DNA from: Bacteroidota bacterium
Lineage (GTDB): Bacteria; Bacteroidota; Bacteroidia; Bacteroidales; SZUA-534
DNA length: 64,000 nt
Assembly: GCA_003250355.1 (NCBI GenBank)
Contig: QKGS01000057.1
Span: 1-64,000 of the forward strand
Direction of reading: 5' to 3'
The notes beneath the pieces were generated by a model. The model was given only the letters and a program-made list of their open reading frames with translations. It searched no databases and was not told the DNA's origin. The translations under genes and the position numbers were made by a program. Shown here one piece after another: positions 11,101 to 18,882 of the stretch (positions within the stretch are counted from its first letter, which is position 1; every line of letters begins with the position of its first letter).

Positions 11101-12372
11101 GGCTCCCCAAAGACTAAAATTACCAAAGTAGTTTTGTAGTCCCGGAGCATATACATTGTAGCTATAGTCCCCTTCCGGCAGATTGTTATAAGTTGCTTTT
11201 CCTAATGAATCGGTATAAATCATTCCATATCCGCCAATATTAATTTGTGCATTAGCTAGTGGATTTGATAAATCATCATATACATTAAAAAAAGCGTTGT
11301 AATAATTTCCGGTTTCCGGCATTAGGTTTATATTAATAGTATTGTTATTACCCCACAAACCAAAGTTTCCATAGAAATTCCGATAACCCGAATAATATAC
11401 CGAATAGTTATAATCACCTTCGGGCAAACCATAAAATGTTGCTAATCCCGAAGAGTCGGTATAATACATTCCATACCCGTCAACATTAACTTGGGCATTA
11501 AAAACAGGCATTCCAACCGAGTCATGTATATAAATATAAGCATTGTAAAACTGGTTTGACAATGAATCGAAAACCATAAGTACAGGATACAAGAATGCAT
11601 TATTGTCTTGAATATTAAGAGTTCCATGAAGAGTATTATATCCGGCTTTATTAATCACATACGGATAATTTCCATTACTTAAACTATCAAACATAACTGT
11701 ACCATCGGCTTGCGTAAGAGCATTATAAAAGCCAAGTATATTTACATCGGCTCCAGTTAACGACACTCCACTATCGTTTTTTACCGTAAAATGTGCATTG
11801 TAGTAATTTGATGTTGGATTCAAAAAAATATCTTTTGAAAGATTATTGTCAGCTACAGTAAAGTTATCGAATAACCCTATATAACCTTTTGCATTAATAT
11901 AAAAGTCGTAATAGCCGTTATACATATTTGGGGCTACAATAGTTCCATTAATATCTGCAATCATTACAACATCACCGCTCATTGATGTTAAAACTGCACC
12001 TTTTATTGGGTTGGTATTGGAATTATCTTTTATGTTTAGCGTAACAATAAAAGGTCCATTTTTAGGAAATAACGTAACATATTCATTAAGGTTGGCCGCT
12101 ACATTTATAATTGAACGATATTCCGGATTATAGTTTTCTGATTCAACCGTATAAAAAAGGGTATCGACAGGAGGTGTAATATAGGTTGCAATTCCTGACA
12201 CATTGGGATAAACAGTGTCGGTGCCAACTATTATCCGAGCATTTTGAACAGGATTATTTACAGAATCATTCAAATGAAATGTTACTGTAACCTGAGCTTT
12301 AGAAGTTAAAGCAACTGCTAGTACAAATGCAATTAAGCAAATTTGCTTTAGTCTTAGGGTAAAATTCTTCAT
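5104..12372 (-). CDS. Giant T9SS-exported multidomain protein: Cna-B-like, Ig-like, 11 PKD, dockerin-like, sorting tail
   Basis: The protein has 2422 residues if it starts at ATG 12372, which opens a clean Sec signal (MKNFTLRLKQICLIAFVLAV, cleavage after TSKA). The upstream in-frame ATG at 12465 adds 31 unlikely residues. In order it has nine Cna-B/carboxypeptidase-regulatory-like modules of about 80 residues (about 25-735), two Ig-like segments with linkers (about 735-1085), a tenth Cna-B-like module (about 1095-1165) and eleven PKD domains (about 1170-2070) with WxFGDG cores. A dockerin-like pair follows (PGDANNDLEANHYDIF, GDCNGDGIINLDDT; about 2087-2170), then a type-A T9SS sorting domain (YPNPNNGTFSI onward, about 2337-2422). 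No enzyme domain is visible. A surface adhesin or structural role is inferred from architecture. Confidence 0.93.
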   Translation of the reverse strand: MKNFTLRLKQICLIAFVLAVALTSKAQVTVTFHLNDSVNNPVQNARIIVGTDTVYPNVSGIATYITPPVDTLFYTVESENYNPEYRSIINVAANLNEYVTLFPKNGPFIVTLNIKDNSNTNPIKGAVLTSMSGDVVMIADINGTIVAPNMYNGYYDFYINAKGYIGLFDNFTVADNNLSKDIFLNPTSNYYNAHFTVKNDSGVSLTGADVNILGFYNALTQADGTVMFDSLSNGNYPYVINKAGYNTLHGTLNIQDNNAFLYPVLMVFDSLSNQFYNAYIYIHDSVGMPVFNAQVNVDGYGMYYTDSSGLATFYGLPEGDYNYSVYYSGYRNFYGNFGLWGNNNTININLMPETGNYYNAFFNVYDDLSNPLANAQINIGGYGMIYTDSLGKATYNNLPEGDYSYNVYAPGLQNYFGNFSLWGANQDIDVYLSPDSISGNQVNLTVTVKNIADGSPITNAQVHISGVSLLYTNATGDVHSMVFESDSIWVDIYADGFMEFHGVMLGVFGSDYNFTVELTPMVLYTTSIQVFDYETNNPIPYAVIWDSYAQTYDTTDINGYKIWPNSTPPGVYHYDVIKDGYDTHRDSMIVVDAPVHHDVYLKRVHTLTINILSIKDSLAIPNAILTVLNVENATGVSDEMGKIIFEYVPNDTYDFEVVANGYFNKISSFTVTNSDTVAFIYLSPEVYKLTLNVSNESGEKIIGAKVILDSIVILTNNEGKAIFNGVTSGNHSYTIEAGGYEFYSNSLEVFNSDFTEFVQLYPQYLIVSANITGSAVFGETLTVVIDSSNNTGTLKYQWMRESMPIAGANSNSYVIQESDINKYLSCEITSTIQKDFSNVYNNDMVMKASQSKPAIPIIDIVTHNSISVIATAGMEYSIDTIMWQLSSQFNGLAENTQYSIYQRRVETNTHLASESSASVLALTNAAPANALTGSVTINTTVMYNDTLTAIVSSNNTGTLSYQWKRNGVNISGATSSTYIVEVDDIGFSLSVIISSSVENGSLGSNETFAVNKAMNYAIPVDPAIQDSTTNSITLVSVPGYEYSSNYGSTWQVSPVFENLYSGSMYSFVQRIAATSAMQASVQSMEKYFYTENVYSATFTIINDSTFYIEGVEIQIDNNHYAVTDLSGKAYFYDLTAGNYNYTIYAYGYKKSTGTFTISNQTENINITLERQVADFSYIVSGDTVWFMNTSSSNLNEFTWEFGDGFYYDEDSPIHIYPEPGYYEVCLSAKDSIAGDYISHCKEIEVIGTGNVEICKAAFSINKLSNATIKFENTSPNSFDEFFWSFGDGNISFEENVTYNYSESGYYLVEFEAYNKTTGCFAKSHKEVFIEIPNSQNTYAKASFDFFINVNEVKFINTSQGTYTDLIWSFGDDNFAFENTYTNTYMYPGFYEVCLTVFDSASGNVSDDCKMILISSTPSQQNTAVCNANFDYFISKDTVRFTAKTAGNISDYSWNFGNGKKSTLKNPVHKYAEPGFYTVELTTFDSISDCMSTIEKTIFITHYSKPVCNAAFKAYVEKETVSFKNSSTGNISEYHWDFGDGYYSNEKNPVHKYKKPNYYDVYLVTFDTVTGCVSETHKVISVLDVAVATCKASFKYFAKDLEVNFSGIVNGEATEYFWDFGDGNYAFDKDTFHIYNEPGYYVVTFTAYNSNNDCMSYFTNVVYVFKPELSFCNASFNTYIKDNDVRFTNTSTGDADEYFWFFGDGAYGFSDSVVTHKYSKPGLYEVILTSYDSKSECIDTYYDEIVISETQQVSCKADFSFATKGLDVTFSDQSRGEATFYFWDFGDGNYDTLPNTKHSYKEGGYYQVYHMVYNEANLCIDEIVKEVVVLEPDAKICKSDFYFIAGNSGNVKFYSKAVGNFDAYSWDFGDGLKSNIKNPVHNYTEPGYYDVSLTVNYSNDTVLHTSEKQIYIKPEGKSAEPVLAKFSSNASISSLNVKFENRSLGAVSEWYWDFGDNTKPSAESNPVHVYTESGYYNVCLTVNNAGYQNTKCKAIAVGNVSNKHSAFFTYFADTAKNTIFFNNKSRGDIVSQKWNFGDNGTSAEKKPAHSYLQKGSYAVCLTTVSSGGSEKTFCRNVNISDKLIDTCTYNCVWPGDANNDLEANHYDIFTIGMNYGMEGPVRKNASNVWKGQSATLWANYQADSTNNMHGDCNGDGIINLDDTIAIRNNFAYSHSAYPENFTKAGAWTLSCEIGEVPTKGAATTRTVRSILTEPSDKAVNDLYAVGYELELVGAEGVNWNGISVNFNGTFLGNVANDLITFYTVDESKKQIFISLSRNDQQNISSSGAVSVVYLPFPDGGGANLEVIATSKGGILADGQKVQVNGGNYYISSLDKNVGFTSLDVDVYPNPNNGTFSIQSESILKGTLSIELTDLIGNLILSNEYKVENGFFNQTIKTENLPQGIYMLQISNEGLVKVIRVVIQ

Positions 12373-12756
12373 AGTAATATTGTTTAGGTTTATAAATACA
12401 TTTTGCATATAAATGTTTAGTCTTTTAAGTTTTATCCTTTTGATAAAAATTAACCGAAATAACATCGCATAAAGATACCGTAAATTATACCCATTTGCTT
12501 TTGTTTTGTTTATGTATATGATATGTTTTAAAACTACTTTGTTTATAACCTACTGACTTTAAAATACAAACAAAAAAAAATATGTTTGTTTAAAAAAATA
12601 GAATTTTCCCCAACAATACAACCCCACTAAAACCCTAATCTACCTACACTTACACACAAGACCCTATCTTATTATTCGTTAAGAAACAAGTATTTACTTT
12701 TCCCGTTAATTTTTATATTTTTGCATTTTCAAAAAAGTAAGATATACCATATAGAT
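12373..12756. other. 384-bp divergent intergenic region
   Basis: This very AT-rich spacer lies between the giant cargo gene and ffh. It holds the ffh -7 element (12716-12723), a one-mismatch -7 candidate for the cargo gene on the minus strand (12470-12477) and a weak 7-bp inverted repeat ACAAACA/TGTTTGT (12566-12572, 12583-12589). I see no gene or RNA in it. Confidence 0.5.
12716..12723 (+). promoter_or_regulatory. Putative -7 element TATTTTTG for ffh
   Basis: It matches TAnnTTTG 33 nt before the chosen ffh start, with TTTA (12693-12696) at a 19-nt spacing in place of TTTG. It also argues against the TTG codon at 12721 as start, since that codon lies inside the element. Confidence 0.5.
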
Positions 12757-14088
12757 ATGTTTGATAATTTAAGCGATAGATTAGAAAAGTCATTTAAGTT
12801 AATTAAAGGACAGGGAAAAATAACAGAAATAAATGTTGCAGAAACCCTTAAAGATGTACGTAGAGCATTACTCGATGCCGATGTTAACTATAAGATAGCC
12901 AAAACATTTACCGATAAGGTTAAAGAAAAAGCTCTTGGACAGGATGTATTAAATTCTGTAAAGCCGGGACAAATGCTGGTGAAAATAGTTCACGATGAGC
13001 TGGCAGAACTTATGGGCGGAAAGGCTACCGATATAAATATTAAAGGTAATCCGGCGATAATATTAATGGCAGGTTTGCAAGGTTCAGGTAAAACTACATT
13101 TACCGGAAAGCTTTCAAATATGCTTAAAAATAAAAAAGGGAGAAACATTCTGATGGTAGCTTGCGACGTTTATCGTCCGGCAGCGATTAATCAGTTGAAA
13201 GTGCTTGGTGAGCAAATAGGCGTTGAGGTATATACTGAACCTGGGAACCAAAATCCGGTTGAAATAGCAAAGGCTGCTATTAAATATGCAAAAACAAAAG
13301 CTTTTGATACTGTAATAGTTGATACTGCCGGTCGTTTGGCTGTTGATGAACAGATGATGAACGAGATATCGGAAGTAAAAAAAGCAATAAACCCACAGGA
13401 AATTCTGTTCGTAGTCGATTCTATGACAGGTCAGGATGCTGTTAATACTGCTAAGGAATTTAACGATAGGTTAGACTTTGACGGGGTAATATTAACAAAA
13501 CTTGATGGTGATACACGCGGCGGTGCTGCTTTATCTATTCGAGAGGTAGTAAATAAACCAATCAAATTTATAGGTACTGGTGAAAAAATGGAGGCACTCG
13601 ACGTGTTCCATCCCGACCGTATGGCCGACCGTATACTTGGAATGGGCGATGTTGTATCGCTTGTTGAAAAAGCTCAAGAACAATTCGATGCTGAAGAGGC
13701 GAGAAAACTTCAGAAAAAAATAGCAAAAAATCAATTTGGATTCGACGATTTCTTATCGCAAATACAGCAGATAAAGAAAATGGGTAACCTTAAAGACCTT
13801 GCCGGTATGATACCGGGAATGGGCAAAGCTTTAAAAAATGTTGATATTGACGATGATGCATTTAAAGGTATTGAGGCCATAATTCACTCCATGACACCTG
13901 GAGAGAGAGACAATCCGGAAATAATAAACGGCTCACGACGCAAGCGTATTGCCAGTGGAAGCGGAACTACAATTCAGGAAGTAAACAGGTTGATAAAACA
14001 ATTTGACGACACCCGTAAAATGATGAAAATGATGAGCGGCGGCAAAGGTAAAAACCTAGCCAAAATGATGGGAGGAATGAGAAGATAA
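12757..14088 (+). CDS. ffh: Signal recognition particle GTPase Ffh (SRP54)
   Basis: This 443-residue protein targets nascent membrane and secreted proteins together with SRP RNA and FtsY. The start at ATG 12757 gives MFDNLSDRLEKSF, the normal family start. The N domain spans about residues 1-85. The G domain has GLQGSGKTTF, the DTAGRL motif and TKLDGDTRGG. The C-terminal M domain is methionine-rich (GMIPGMGK, MTPGERDNPEIING, then MMKMMSGGKGKNLAKMMGGM) and has the SRRKRIASGSG RNA-binding motif. Length and domain order are complete. The SRP RNA is not seen in this window. Confidence 0.98.
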   Translation: MFDNLSDRLEKSFKLIKGQGKITEINVAETLKDVRRALLDADVNYKIAKTFTDKVKEKALGQDVLNSVKPGQMLVKIVHDELAELMGGKATDINIKGNPAIILMAGLQGSGKTTFTGKLSNMLKNKKGRNILMVACDVYRPAAINQLKVLGEQIGVEVYTEPGNQNPVEIAKAAIKYAKTKAFDTVIVDTAGRLAVDEQMMNEISEVKKAINPQEILFVVDSMTGQDAVNTAKEFNDRLDFDGVILTKLDGDTRGGAALSIREVVNKPIKFIGTGEKMEALDVFHPDRMADRILGMGDVVSLVEKAQEQFDAEEARKLQKKIAKNQFGFDDFLSQIQQIKKMGNLKDLAGMIPGMGKALKNVDIDDDAFKGIEAIIHSMTPGERDNPEIINGSRRKRIASGSGTTIQEVNRLIKQFDDTRKMMKMMSGGKGKNLAKMMGGMRR

Positions 14089-14189
14089 GTGTAAAGTAAG
14101 AATACTGTATAACGAATTCTGAATTTTAACATAGAAGTGAATAATCAGGAATCCGAAGTCAGAGGTTATGCTCTGATAATTATTGGACG

Positions 14190-14214
14190 TAAACTTGTAA
14201 CTTGTAACTTACAA
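14190..14214. repeat. Short AACTTGTAACTT repeat tract upstream of folD
   Basis: Two overlapping copies of an AACTTGTAACTT-like unit run up to the folD start. A related tract (15220-15278) lies downstream of folD, so the gene is bracketed by the same simple-repeat family. Confidence 0.5.
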
Positions 14215-14215
14215 C

Positions 14216-15100
14216 ATGGAATTAATAGACGGAAAAAAAATAAACGCCGAAGTAAAGGCTGAAATAGCAAAGGAAGTAGAAAAAATAATTGCAAATGGCG
14301 GCAAACGCCCTAATTTGGCAGTAATACTTATTGGCGAAGATGGCGCAAGTGCAACTTATGTTGGTTCTAAAATCAAAACCTGCCATGAAGTTGGTTTTGA
14401 ATCAACCGATGTAAAGTTTCCCGAGTCTGTTTCTGAGGATGAAGTACTCGCAAAAATTACGGAAATCAACAACAACCCCAATATCGACGGATTAATAGTG
14501 CAATTACCATTACCAAAGCACATTAGCGAACATAAAATTATAGAGGCTATTGATTACAAGAAAGATGTAGATGGTTTCCACCCTGTCAATACCGGTCGTA
14601 TGGCTATGGGATTACCATCTTTTTTACCGGCAACTCCGGCAGGTATTGTTGAGCTATTCCGAAGATATAATATTGATACAGAAGGAAAAAACTGTGTTGT
14701 TCTTGGGCGCAGCAACATTGTAGGAACTCCTATGGGACTACTCATGTCGCGTAAAGCAACACCGGGCAATGCTACTGTAACCATATGCCATAGTCGCACA
14801 AAGAATCTGAAAGAAGTATGTGCTAATGCTGATATACTAATAGCCGCAATAGGTCAGTGTGAATTTGTAACAGCCGATATGGTTAAAGAAGGTGCCGTGG
14901 TAGTTGATGTAGGTATACACAGAGTAAAATCAGATAAAACAAAATCGGGCTGGAAACTGTTGGGCGATGTTAAATTTGACGAAGTAGCTCCTAAGTGCAG
15001 TTATATAACTCCGGTACCCGGTGGCGTAGGTCCAATGACAATTATTAGCTTATTAAAAAATACACTTCTTGCTGCCCAAGGTAAAATATATAGGAAGTAA
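14216..15100 (+). CDS. folD: Bifunctional methylenetetrahydrofolate dehydrogenase / methenyltetrahydrofolate cyclohydrolase
   Basis: This 294-residue cytoplasmic enzyme interconverts 5,10-methylene- and 10-formyl-tetrahydrofolate for purine and formyl-Met synthesis. It carries the folate-site motif [13 protein letters not shown] with the catalytic Lys, the QLPLPKHI motif, the DVDGFHPVN motif and the dinucleotide-binding [11 protein letters not shown]. The C-terminal PGGVGPMTI signature is intact. It sits between ffh and a DEAD-box helicase gene on the same strand, but the 127- and 187-bp spacers on both sides are filled with repeat-like sequence, so a single operon is doubtful. Confidence 0.98.
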   Translation: MELIDGKKINAEVKAEIAKEVEKIIANGGKRPNLAVILIGEDGASATYVGSKIKTCHEVGFESTDVKFPESVSEDEVLAKITEINNNPNIDGLIVQLPLPKHISEHKIIEAIDYKKDVDGFHPVNTGRMAMGLPSFLPATPAGIVELFRRYNIDTEGKNCVVLGRSNIVGTPMGLLMSRKATPGNATVTICHSRTKNLKEVCANADILIAAIGQCEFVTADMVKEGAVVVDVGIHRVKSDKTKSGWKLLGDVKFDEVAPKCSYITPVPGGVGPMTIISLLKNTLLAAQGKIYRK

Positions 15101-15113
15101 GCACATTGAAGTA

Positions 15114-15187
15114 CAAATATCGAAGTAGAAAGAGAAATTTCACAACTCAGAAGGCAAATATTGAAGTAGAAAGTGAAAATTACACAA
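15114..15187. repeat. Direct repeat pair, 41-bp period, downstream of folD
   Basis: Copy 1 (15114-15145) and copy 2 (15155-15187) both read CAAATAT(C/T)GAAGTAGAAAG with A-rich ends closing in CACAA. They differ at a few positions. No open frame covers them. They look like decayed non-coding repeats rather than operators. Confidence 0.6.
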
Positions 15188-15219
15188 GACTCCAGACACT
15201 AGATGCCGGACTATTGAAC

Positions 15220-15278
15220 TGTAACACTTGAATCTGAAACTTGAAACTTGTAACCTAAAACTTGCACCCTGAAACATA
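15220..15278. repeat. Degenerate (C/T)TTGAAACTTGTAAC-like tract upstream of the DEAD-box gene
   Basis: Several diverged copies of a unit of about 10 bp (CTTGAATCTGAAA, CTTGAAACTTGTAA, CTTGCACCCTGAAA) run head to tail up to the helicase start at 15288. The tract shares AACTTGTAAC with the tract before folD. Confidence 0.5.
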
Positions 15279-15287
15279 AAACTAATT

Positions 15288-16589
15288 ATGGCAACATTTG
15301 ATGACCTAAACCTGAATACACCTTTAAGAAATGCATTGGCAGATCTTGATTTTATACAACCTACACCTATTCAGGAGAAGGCTTTCCCTGTTGTAAGTTC
15401 AGGCAAAGATGTTATAGGAATAGCACAAACAGGAACAGGCAAAACATTTGCATACCTAATGCCTGTTTTAAAAAAACTTAAATATTCAGAGCAAAAACAT
15501 CCCAGAGTACTAATAGTAGTACCTACACGCGAGCTTGTACTTCAAGTTGCTGGCGAAATAGAAAAACTAACTGCATATATGAATATTAGATATCAGGGAG
15601 TTTTTGGAGGTACAAACATAAAAACTCAATCACAACTGGTATACGACGGTATAGATATACTAGTGGGTACTCCCGGTCGGCTATTTGACCTTGCAATGAT
15701 GGGAACACTGCGCCTAAAATCGGTTCAAACACTAATTATTGACGAAGTAGATGAAATGCTAAGCCTGGGTTTTAAACATCAACTTCTAAGCATATTCGAT
15801 TTATTACCCGAACGAAGACAAAACCTTATGTTCTCTGCTACCCTTTCACAAGAAGTAAGTGAACTTATAGGCGATTATTTTTATGAGCCGGTAAAAGTTG
15901 AGGCAGCATCACATGGCACGCCACTCGATAAAATAAACCAAACTGCATATTATGTTGAAAATTTCAATACCAAATATAATCTTTTCAAGCACTTATTAAA
16001 TAATGAATCGCTTTCAAAAGTTCTTGTATTTGCAAAAAATAAAAAGATTGTAGACCTTATTCATGAAAAAATGACACCTGAGTATGGTGATAAAATAGGG
16101 GCTATCCACTCAAACAAGTCTCAAAACTATCGTATAAATTCACTAAAACGTTTTTCGCAAGGTGAATCGAGAATACTAGTTGCAACCGATGTAGCTGCCC
16201 GTGGTCTCGATATTCATGAAGTAAGCCATGTGGTAAATTTCGATATGCCTGAAAAAGCATCAGATTATATTCACCGTATAGGGCGTACAGGTAGAGCCGA
16301 CAAATATGGAGAAGCAATAACATTTATTACCGAAGAGGAGCAGGAACTACAAATGGAAATTGAATCATTGATGGGTAAACATATTACTATTATTGATTTT
16401 CCTGAAGGGGTAAAAATATCTTCAGTTTTATTACCTTCCGAAATGGTTAATCCGGCCGATAAAAGTTACTATCGCCAAGCTACACTGCGCGATTCTAAAG
16501 GGGCTTATCATGAAAAAAAGGAGGCAAACAGAAAAGAAAATTCAGGATCTCCATCGAAAAAGCGTAAAAAGGGCAAAAAGAAAAAATAA
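15288..16589 (+). CDS. DEAD-box ATP-dependent RNA helicase
   Basis: This 433-residue protein unwinds RNA in ribosome assembly or RNA decay. Motifs in order are the Q motif (FIQPTPIQEKAF), motif I AQTGTGKT (residues 46-53), PTREL, motif II as IIDEVDEM, SAT, ARGLDIHEV and HRIGRTGR. Motif II is DEVD instead of DEAD, keeping the two acidic residues needed for metal and ATP. The C-terminal tail is very basic (SKKRKKGKKKK), likely for RNA binding. Length fits short RhlE/CshA-like helicases. Its own regulation is not evident. Confidence 0.96.
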   Translation: MATFDDLNLNTPLRNALADLDFIQPTPIQEKAFPVVSSGKDVIGIAQTGTGKTFAYLMPVLKKLKYSEQKHPRVLIVVPTRELVLQVAGEIEKLTAYMNIRYQGVFGGTNIKTQSQLVYDGIDILVGTPGRLFDLAMMGTLRLKSVQTLIIDEVDEMLSLGFKHQLLSIFDLLPERRQNLMFSATLSQEVSELIGDYFYEPVKVEAASHGTPLDKINQTAYYVENFNTKYNLFKHLLNNESLSKVLVFAKNKKIVDLIHEKMTPEYGDKIGAIHSNKSQNYRINSLKRFSQGESRILVATDVAARGLDIHEVSHVVNFDMPEKASDYIHRIGRTGRADKYGEAITFITEEEQELQMEIESLMGKHITIIDFPEGVKISSVLLPSEMVNPADKSYYRQATLRDSKGAYHEKKEANRKENSGSPSKKRKKGKKKK

Positions 16590-16707
16590 GACTTATATTC
16601 AACCTCTATTTTTGACCATTCTGTAGTGAATTGTGCTACAAAAAACCAAAAGCATATTATTTGAATATGACATAAATGAGGGTTTAGAAAAACAAACACT
16701 TCACATA

Positions 16708-16720
16708 ATTGTATGACAAT
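16708..16720. promoter_or_regulatory. Small palindrome ATTGT-ATG-ACAAT upstream of metY
   Basis: A 5-bp perfect dyad with a 3-nt centre lies 78 nt before the metY start, next to a TATATTTAG sequence that resembles a -7 element. It could be an operator, but the dyad is short. No SAM riboswitch pattern was recognised in the 208-bp spacer. Confidence 0.25.
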
Positions 16721-16797
16721 GTATATTTAGGAATAACTTTACAATGAGTTTAAAAGTTAATTTCTTAAATTAAACACATAACAATTAATATCATACA

Positions 16798-18099
16798 ATG
16801 AAAAATTATCAGTTTGAAACCTTGCAAATACACGCCGGTGTTGATAAAACAAATCAGGAACAAAACGCAGTTGCAACCCCTATTTACCAAACATCGGGGT
16901 ATAATTTTAACAGTTCGGAACATGCTGCCAATTTATTTGGACTAAAAGAATTTGGCAATATATATTCCCGATTAACCAATCCTACGGTTGAAATGTTTGA
17001 AAAAAGAGTTGCTGCACTTGAAGGAGGTGTAGGGGCTTTAGCAGTATCATCAGGTCATGCCGCACAGTTCATAGCTATCACAAACTTCATGCAGGCAGGC
17101 GACCATTTTGTTGCTAGCGACTCATTGTATGGCGGGTCGTTTATTCAGTTTAAAATTCAGTTCAAAAGATTGGGGATTGATGTAACTTTTGTTGACCAAA
17201 ATGACCCTGAAAATTTTAAAAAAGCTATTAAGAACAACACCAAAGCTATATATATAGAATCATTACCCAACCCCAAACTTAATATTGCCGATTTCGATAA
17301 AATTGCTGCAATAGCAAAAGAAAACGATATTCCACTAATAGTAGACAATACTGTAGGCGGAGCCGGCTACTATTTCAAACCGTTTGAGCATGGCGCAAAT
17401 ATTGTTGTACAATCGGCTACAAAGTGGATTTGCGGACACGGCAGTTCTGTTGGCGGCATTATAGTTGATGGCGGTAATTTTAATTGGGGAAATGGAAAGT
17501 TTCCGCTATTAACAGAACCTTCGGCAAGCTATCATGGAATGAAGTTTTGGGATGTATTTGGTGCCGCAAGTCAATTTGGCAACATAGCCTACATAATTAG
17601 AGCAAGAGTTGAAGGATTACGCGATTTTGGCACAAGCCTTAGCCCGTTCAATGCATTCCTTTTTATCCAAGGACTTGAAACCCTTTCATTACGACTAGAA
17701 CGCCATGCATACAATACTATTGAACTTGCTAAGTGGCTCGAAAAACAGGAATGGGCTACCAACGTAAACTATCCCGGTTTAGAGTCGTCACCTTTTTACA
17801 CTATGGCTCAAAAATATTTTCCAAAAGGAGCCGGAGCAGTATTAACATTCAAACTAAAAGCCGGCAAAGAAGCAGCCGATAAATTAATTGATAACCTTCA
17901 ATTATTGTCGCACGTTGCCAACCTTGGCGATACAAGAACTTTGATCATCCACCCTGCTTCAACCACCCACGAACAACTTTCTGAACAGCAACAAATTGAG
18001 GCCGGAGTTGCTCCCGGAATGCTTAGAATATCGGTAGGTATTGAAAATATTGAAGATATTAAAGAGGATATTGCTGCTGCTGTGGCAAAATTACACTAA
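16798..18099 (+). CDS. metY: O-acetylhomoserine sulfhydrylase (Cys/Met metabolism PLP enzyme)
   Basis: This 433-residue PLP enzyme most likely makes homocysteine from O-acetylhomoserine and sulfide. It starts FETLQIHAGVDKTNQEQNAVATPIYQTSGY, typical of the MetY branch. It has the longer MetY layout (about 430 residues) rather than the roughly 390 of MetB/MetC. SGHAAQF contacts PLP, and SATKWICGHGS places the PLP lysine at Lys209. The C-terminal HPASTTHEQL and PGMLRISVGIE motifs are intact. A methionine gamma-lyase is a less likely alternative. Confidence 0.93.
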   Translation: MKNYQFETLQIHAGVDKTNQEQNAVATPIYQTSGYNFNSSEHAANLFGLKEFGNIYSRLTNPTVEMFEKRVAALEGGVGALAVSSGHAAQFIAITNFMQAGDHFVASDSLYGGSFIQFKIQFKRLGIDVTFVDQNDPENFKKAIKNNTKAIYIESLPNPKLNIADFDKIAAIAKENDIPLIVDNTVGGAGYYFKPFEHGANIVVQSATKWICGHGSSVGGIIVDGGNFNWGNGKFPLLTEPSASYHGMKFWDVFGAASQFGNIAYIIRARVEGLRDFGTSLSPFNAFLFIQGLETLSLRLERHAYNTIELAKWLEKQEWATNVNYPGLESSPFYTMAQKYFPKGAGAVLTFKLKAGKEAADKLIDNLQLLSHVANLGDTRTLIIHPASTTHEQLSEQQQIEAGVAPGMLRISVGIENIEDIKEDIAAAVAKLH

Positions 18100-18668
18100 C
18101 CTGTATTTAAAAACACTATTAGCCGACTAAACCTTAGATTAGCGGTTAATAGTGATAGTATATATATTGGAAATGTTCGAATATGTTTCAGATAATTGTT
18201 ATAAGTTCTATTGGATACTTTCAACTCAATTAATACCCAATCAAGAAACTCTTGTGCCTGATAGTATGAGAACTTATCACACTCAATATTACTATATTTA
18301 GCATTTCTTAAAAATCGTTGAAAGGCTGTTGCAATATTCTTATAAGTTTCAAATGATCTTTTACGTAGAGATGGCTTCTTTAGTTGTAAAACAAAATTAA
18401 CAGCTTCATACACAGTTGTAAACCTTCTCTCTGATTCCTGATAAGGATTCCAACCGCGATTTAACTTTGCATTTAATTTGTTCTTAATCTCATATCCCTT
18501 TTTGCGCCGGCCGTCTTTAGTTTTAATTTTCTGAGAAATAAATACCCTAAATGCCGGGCTTTTATATTTTCCTGTCTCCGGATGCCTATAATTATATTCA
18601 ACATACCATCGTTCCTCAAGATTTGACTTCTCAACCAACTTGGCAAGTTTAAACTTTTCCATGTTCAT
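18096..18668 (-). pseudogene. Truncated tyrosine recombinase (integrase) N-terminal fragment
   Basis: The first about 170 residues match the N-terminal arm and SAM-like core-binding domain of Bacteroidota phage/transposon integrases (KLNRGWNPYQ, LRKRSFETYKNIATAFQRFL, SNRTYNNYLKHIRTF). Homology stops near 18175 and the last about 25 codons (PIYILSLLTANLRF and on) look random. The whole catalytic half with the R-H-R-Y residues is gone, so it cannot recombine DNA. I start it at ATG 18668; an earlier in-frame ATG is at 18695. It sits downstream of the tRNA with anticodon CAT, a usual attachment place for such elements, so it is probably the relic of an integrated element. Confidence 0.8.
18114..18154. 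repeat. 12-bp inverted repeat (one mismatch) after metY
   Basis: CACTATTAGCCG (18114-18125) pairs with CGGTTAATAGTG (18143-18154) across a 17-nt loop. It lies directly behind the metY stop and inside the degenerate 3' end of the integrase fragment. It could be the metY transcript terminator (no T tract) or the end of a mobile element. Confidence 0.5.
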
Positions 18669-18732
18669 ACTTTTTTCGCTCTCCCCAGACCTCAAAAAGT
18701 AACCTTAAAAAGTTTGTATCAGTTTCAGTATC

Positions 18733-18762
18733 AAAAAAAGGGTTTCATGCCCTGAAACCCTT
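18733..18762 (-). terminator. Intrinsic terminator of the tRNA transcript
   Basis: On the minus strand AAGGGTTTCA and TGAAACCCTT form a perfect 10-bp stem with a 5-nt loop, followed by a T tract (18733-18737). It lies 25 nt after the tRNA 3' end. Confidence 0.85.
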
Positions 18763-18787
18763 GATTTAATTAGCTATTCGTAAAACT

Positions 18788-18864
18788 TGGTACCGAGAGG
18801 CAGGGTCGAACTGCCGACCTCATGAGTATGAATCATGCGCTCTAACCAACTGAGCTACCTCGGC
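18788..18864 (-). tRNA. tRNA with anticodon CAT (elongator Met, or Ile2)
   Basis: The minus strand folds into a full 77-nt cloverleaf: acceptor GCCGAGG with TCTCGGT, D-stem GCTC/GAGC, anticodon stem CATGA/TCATG with loop TTCATAC, T-stem GGCAG/CTGCC with TTCGACC, and an encoded CCA end. The acceptor has G-U pairs at both ends. It lacks the initiator hallmarks (unpaired first base, GGG/CCC anticodon stem), so it is elongator Met or lysidine-modified Ile2; the sequence alone does not decide. Confidence 0.93.
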
Positions 18865-18882
18865 GCTTCTCGTTTGCGGGTG

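Noticed and set aside
12373-12465. N-terminal extension of the giant cargo protein to 12465
   Set aside because: The added 31 residues are basic and hydrophobic without order and would bury the clear Sec signal that starts at 12372.
18096-18695. Functional integrase gene
   Set aside because: The catalytic domain with the Arg, His and Tyr residues is absent, and the last about 25 codons look random.
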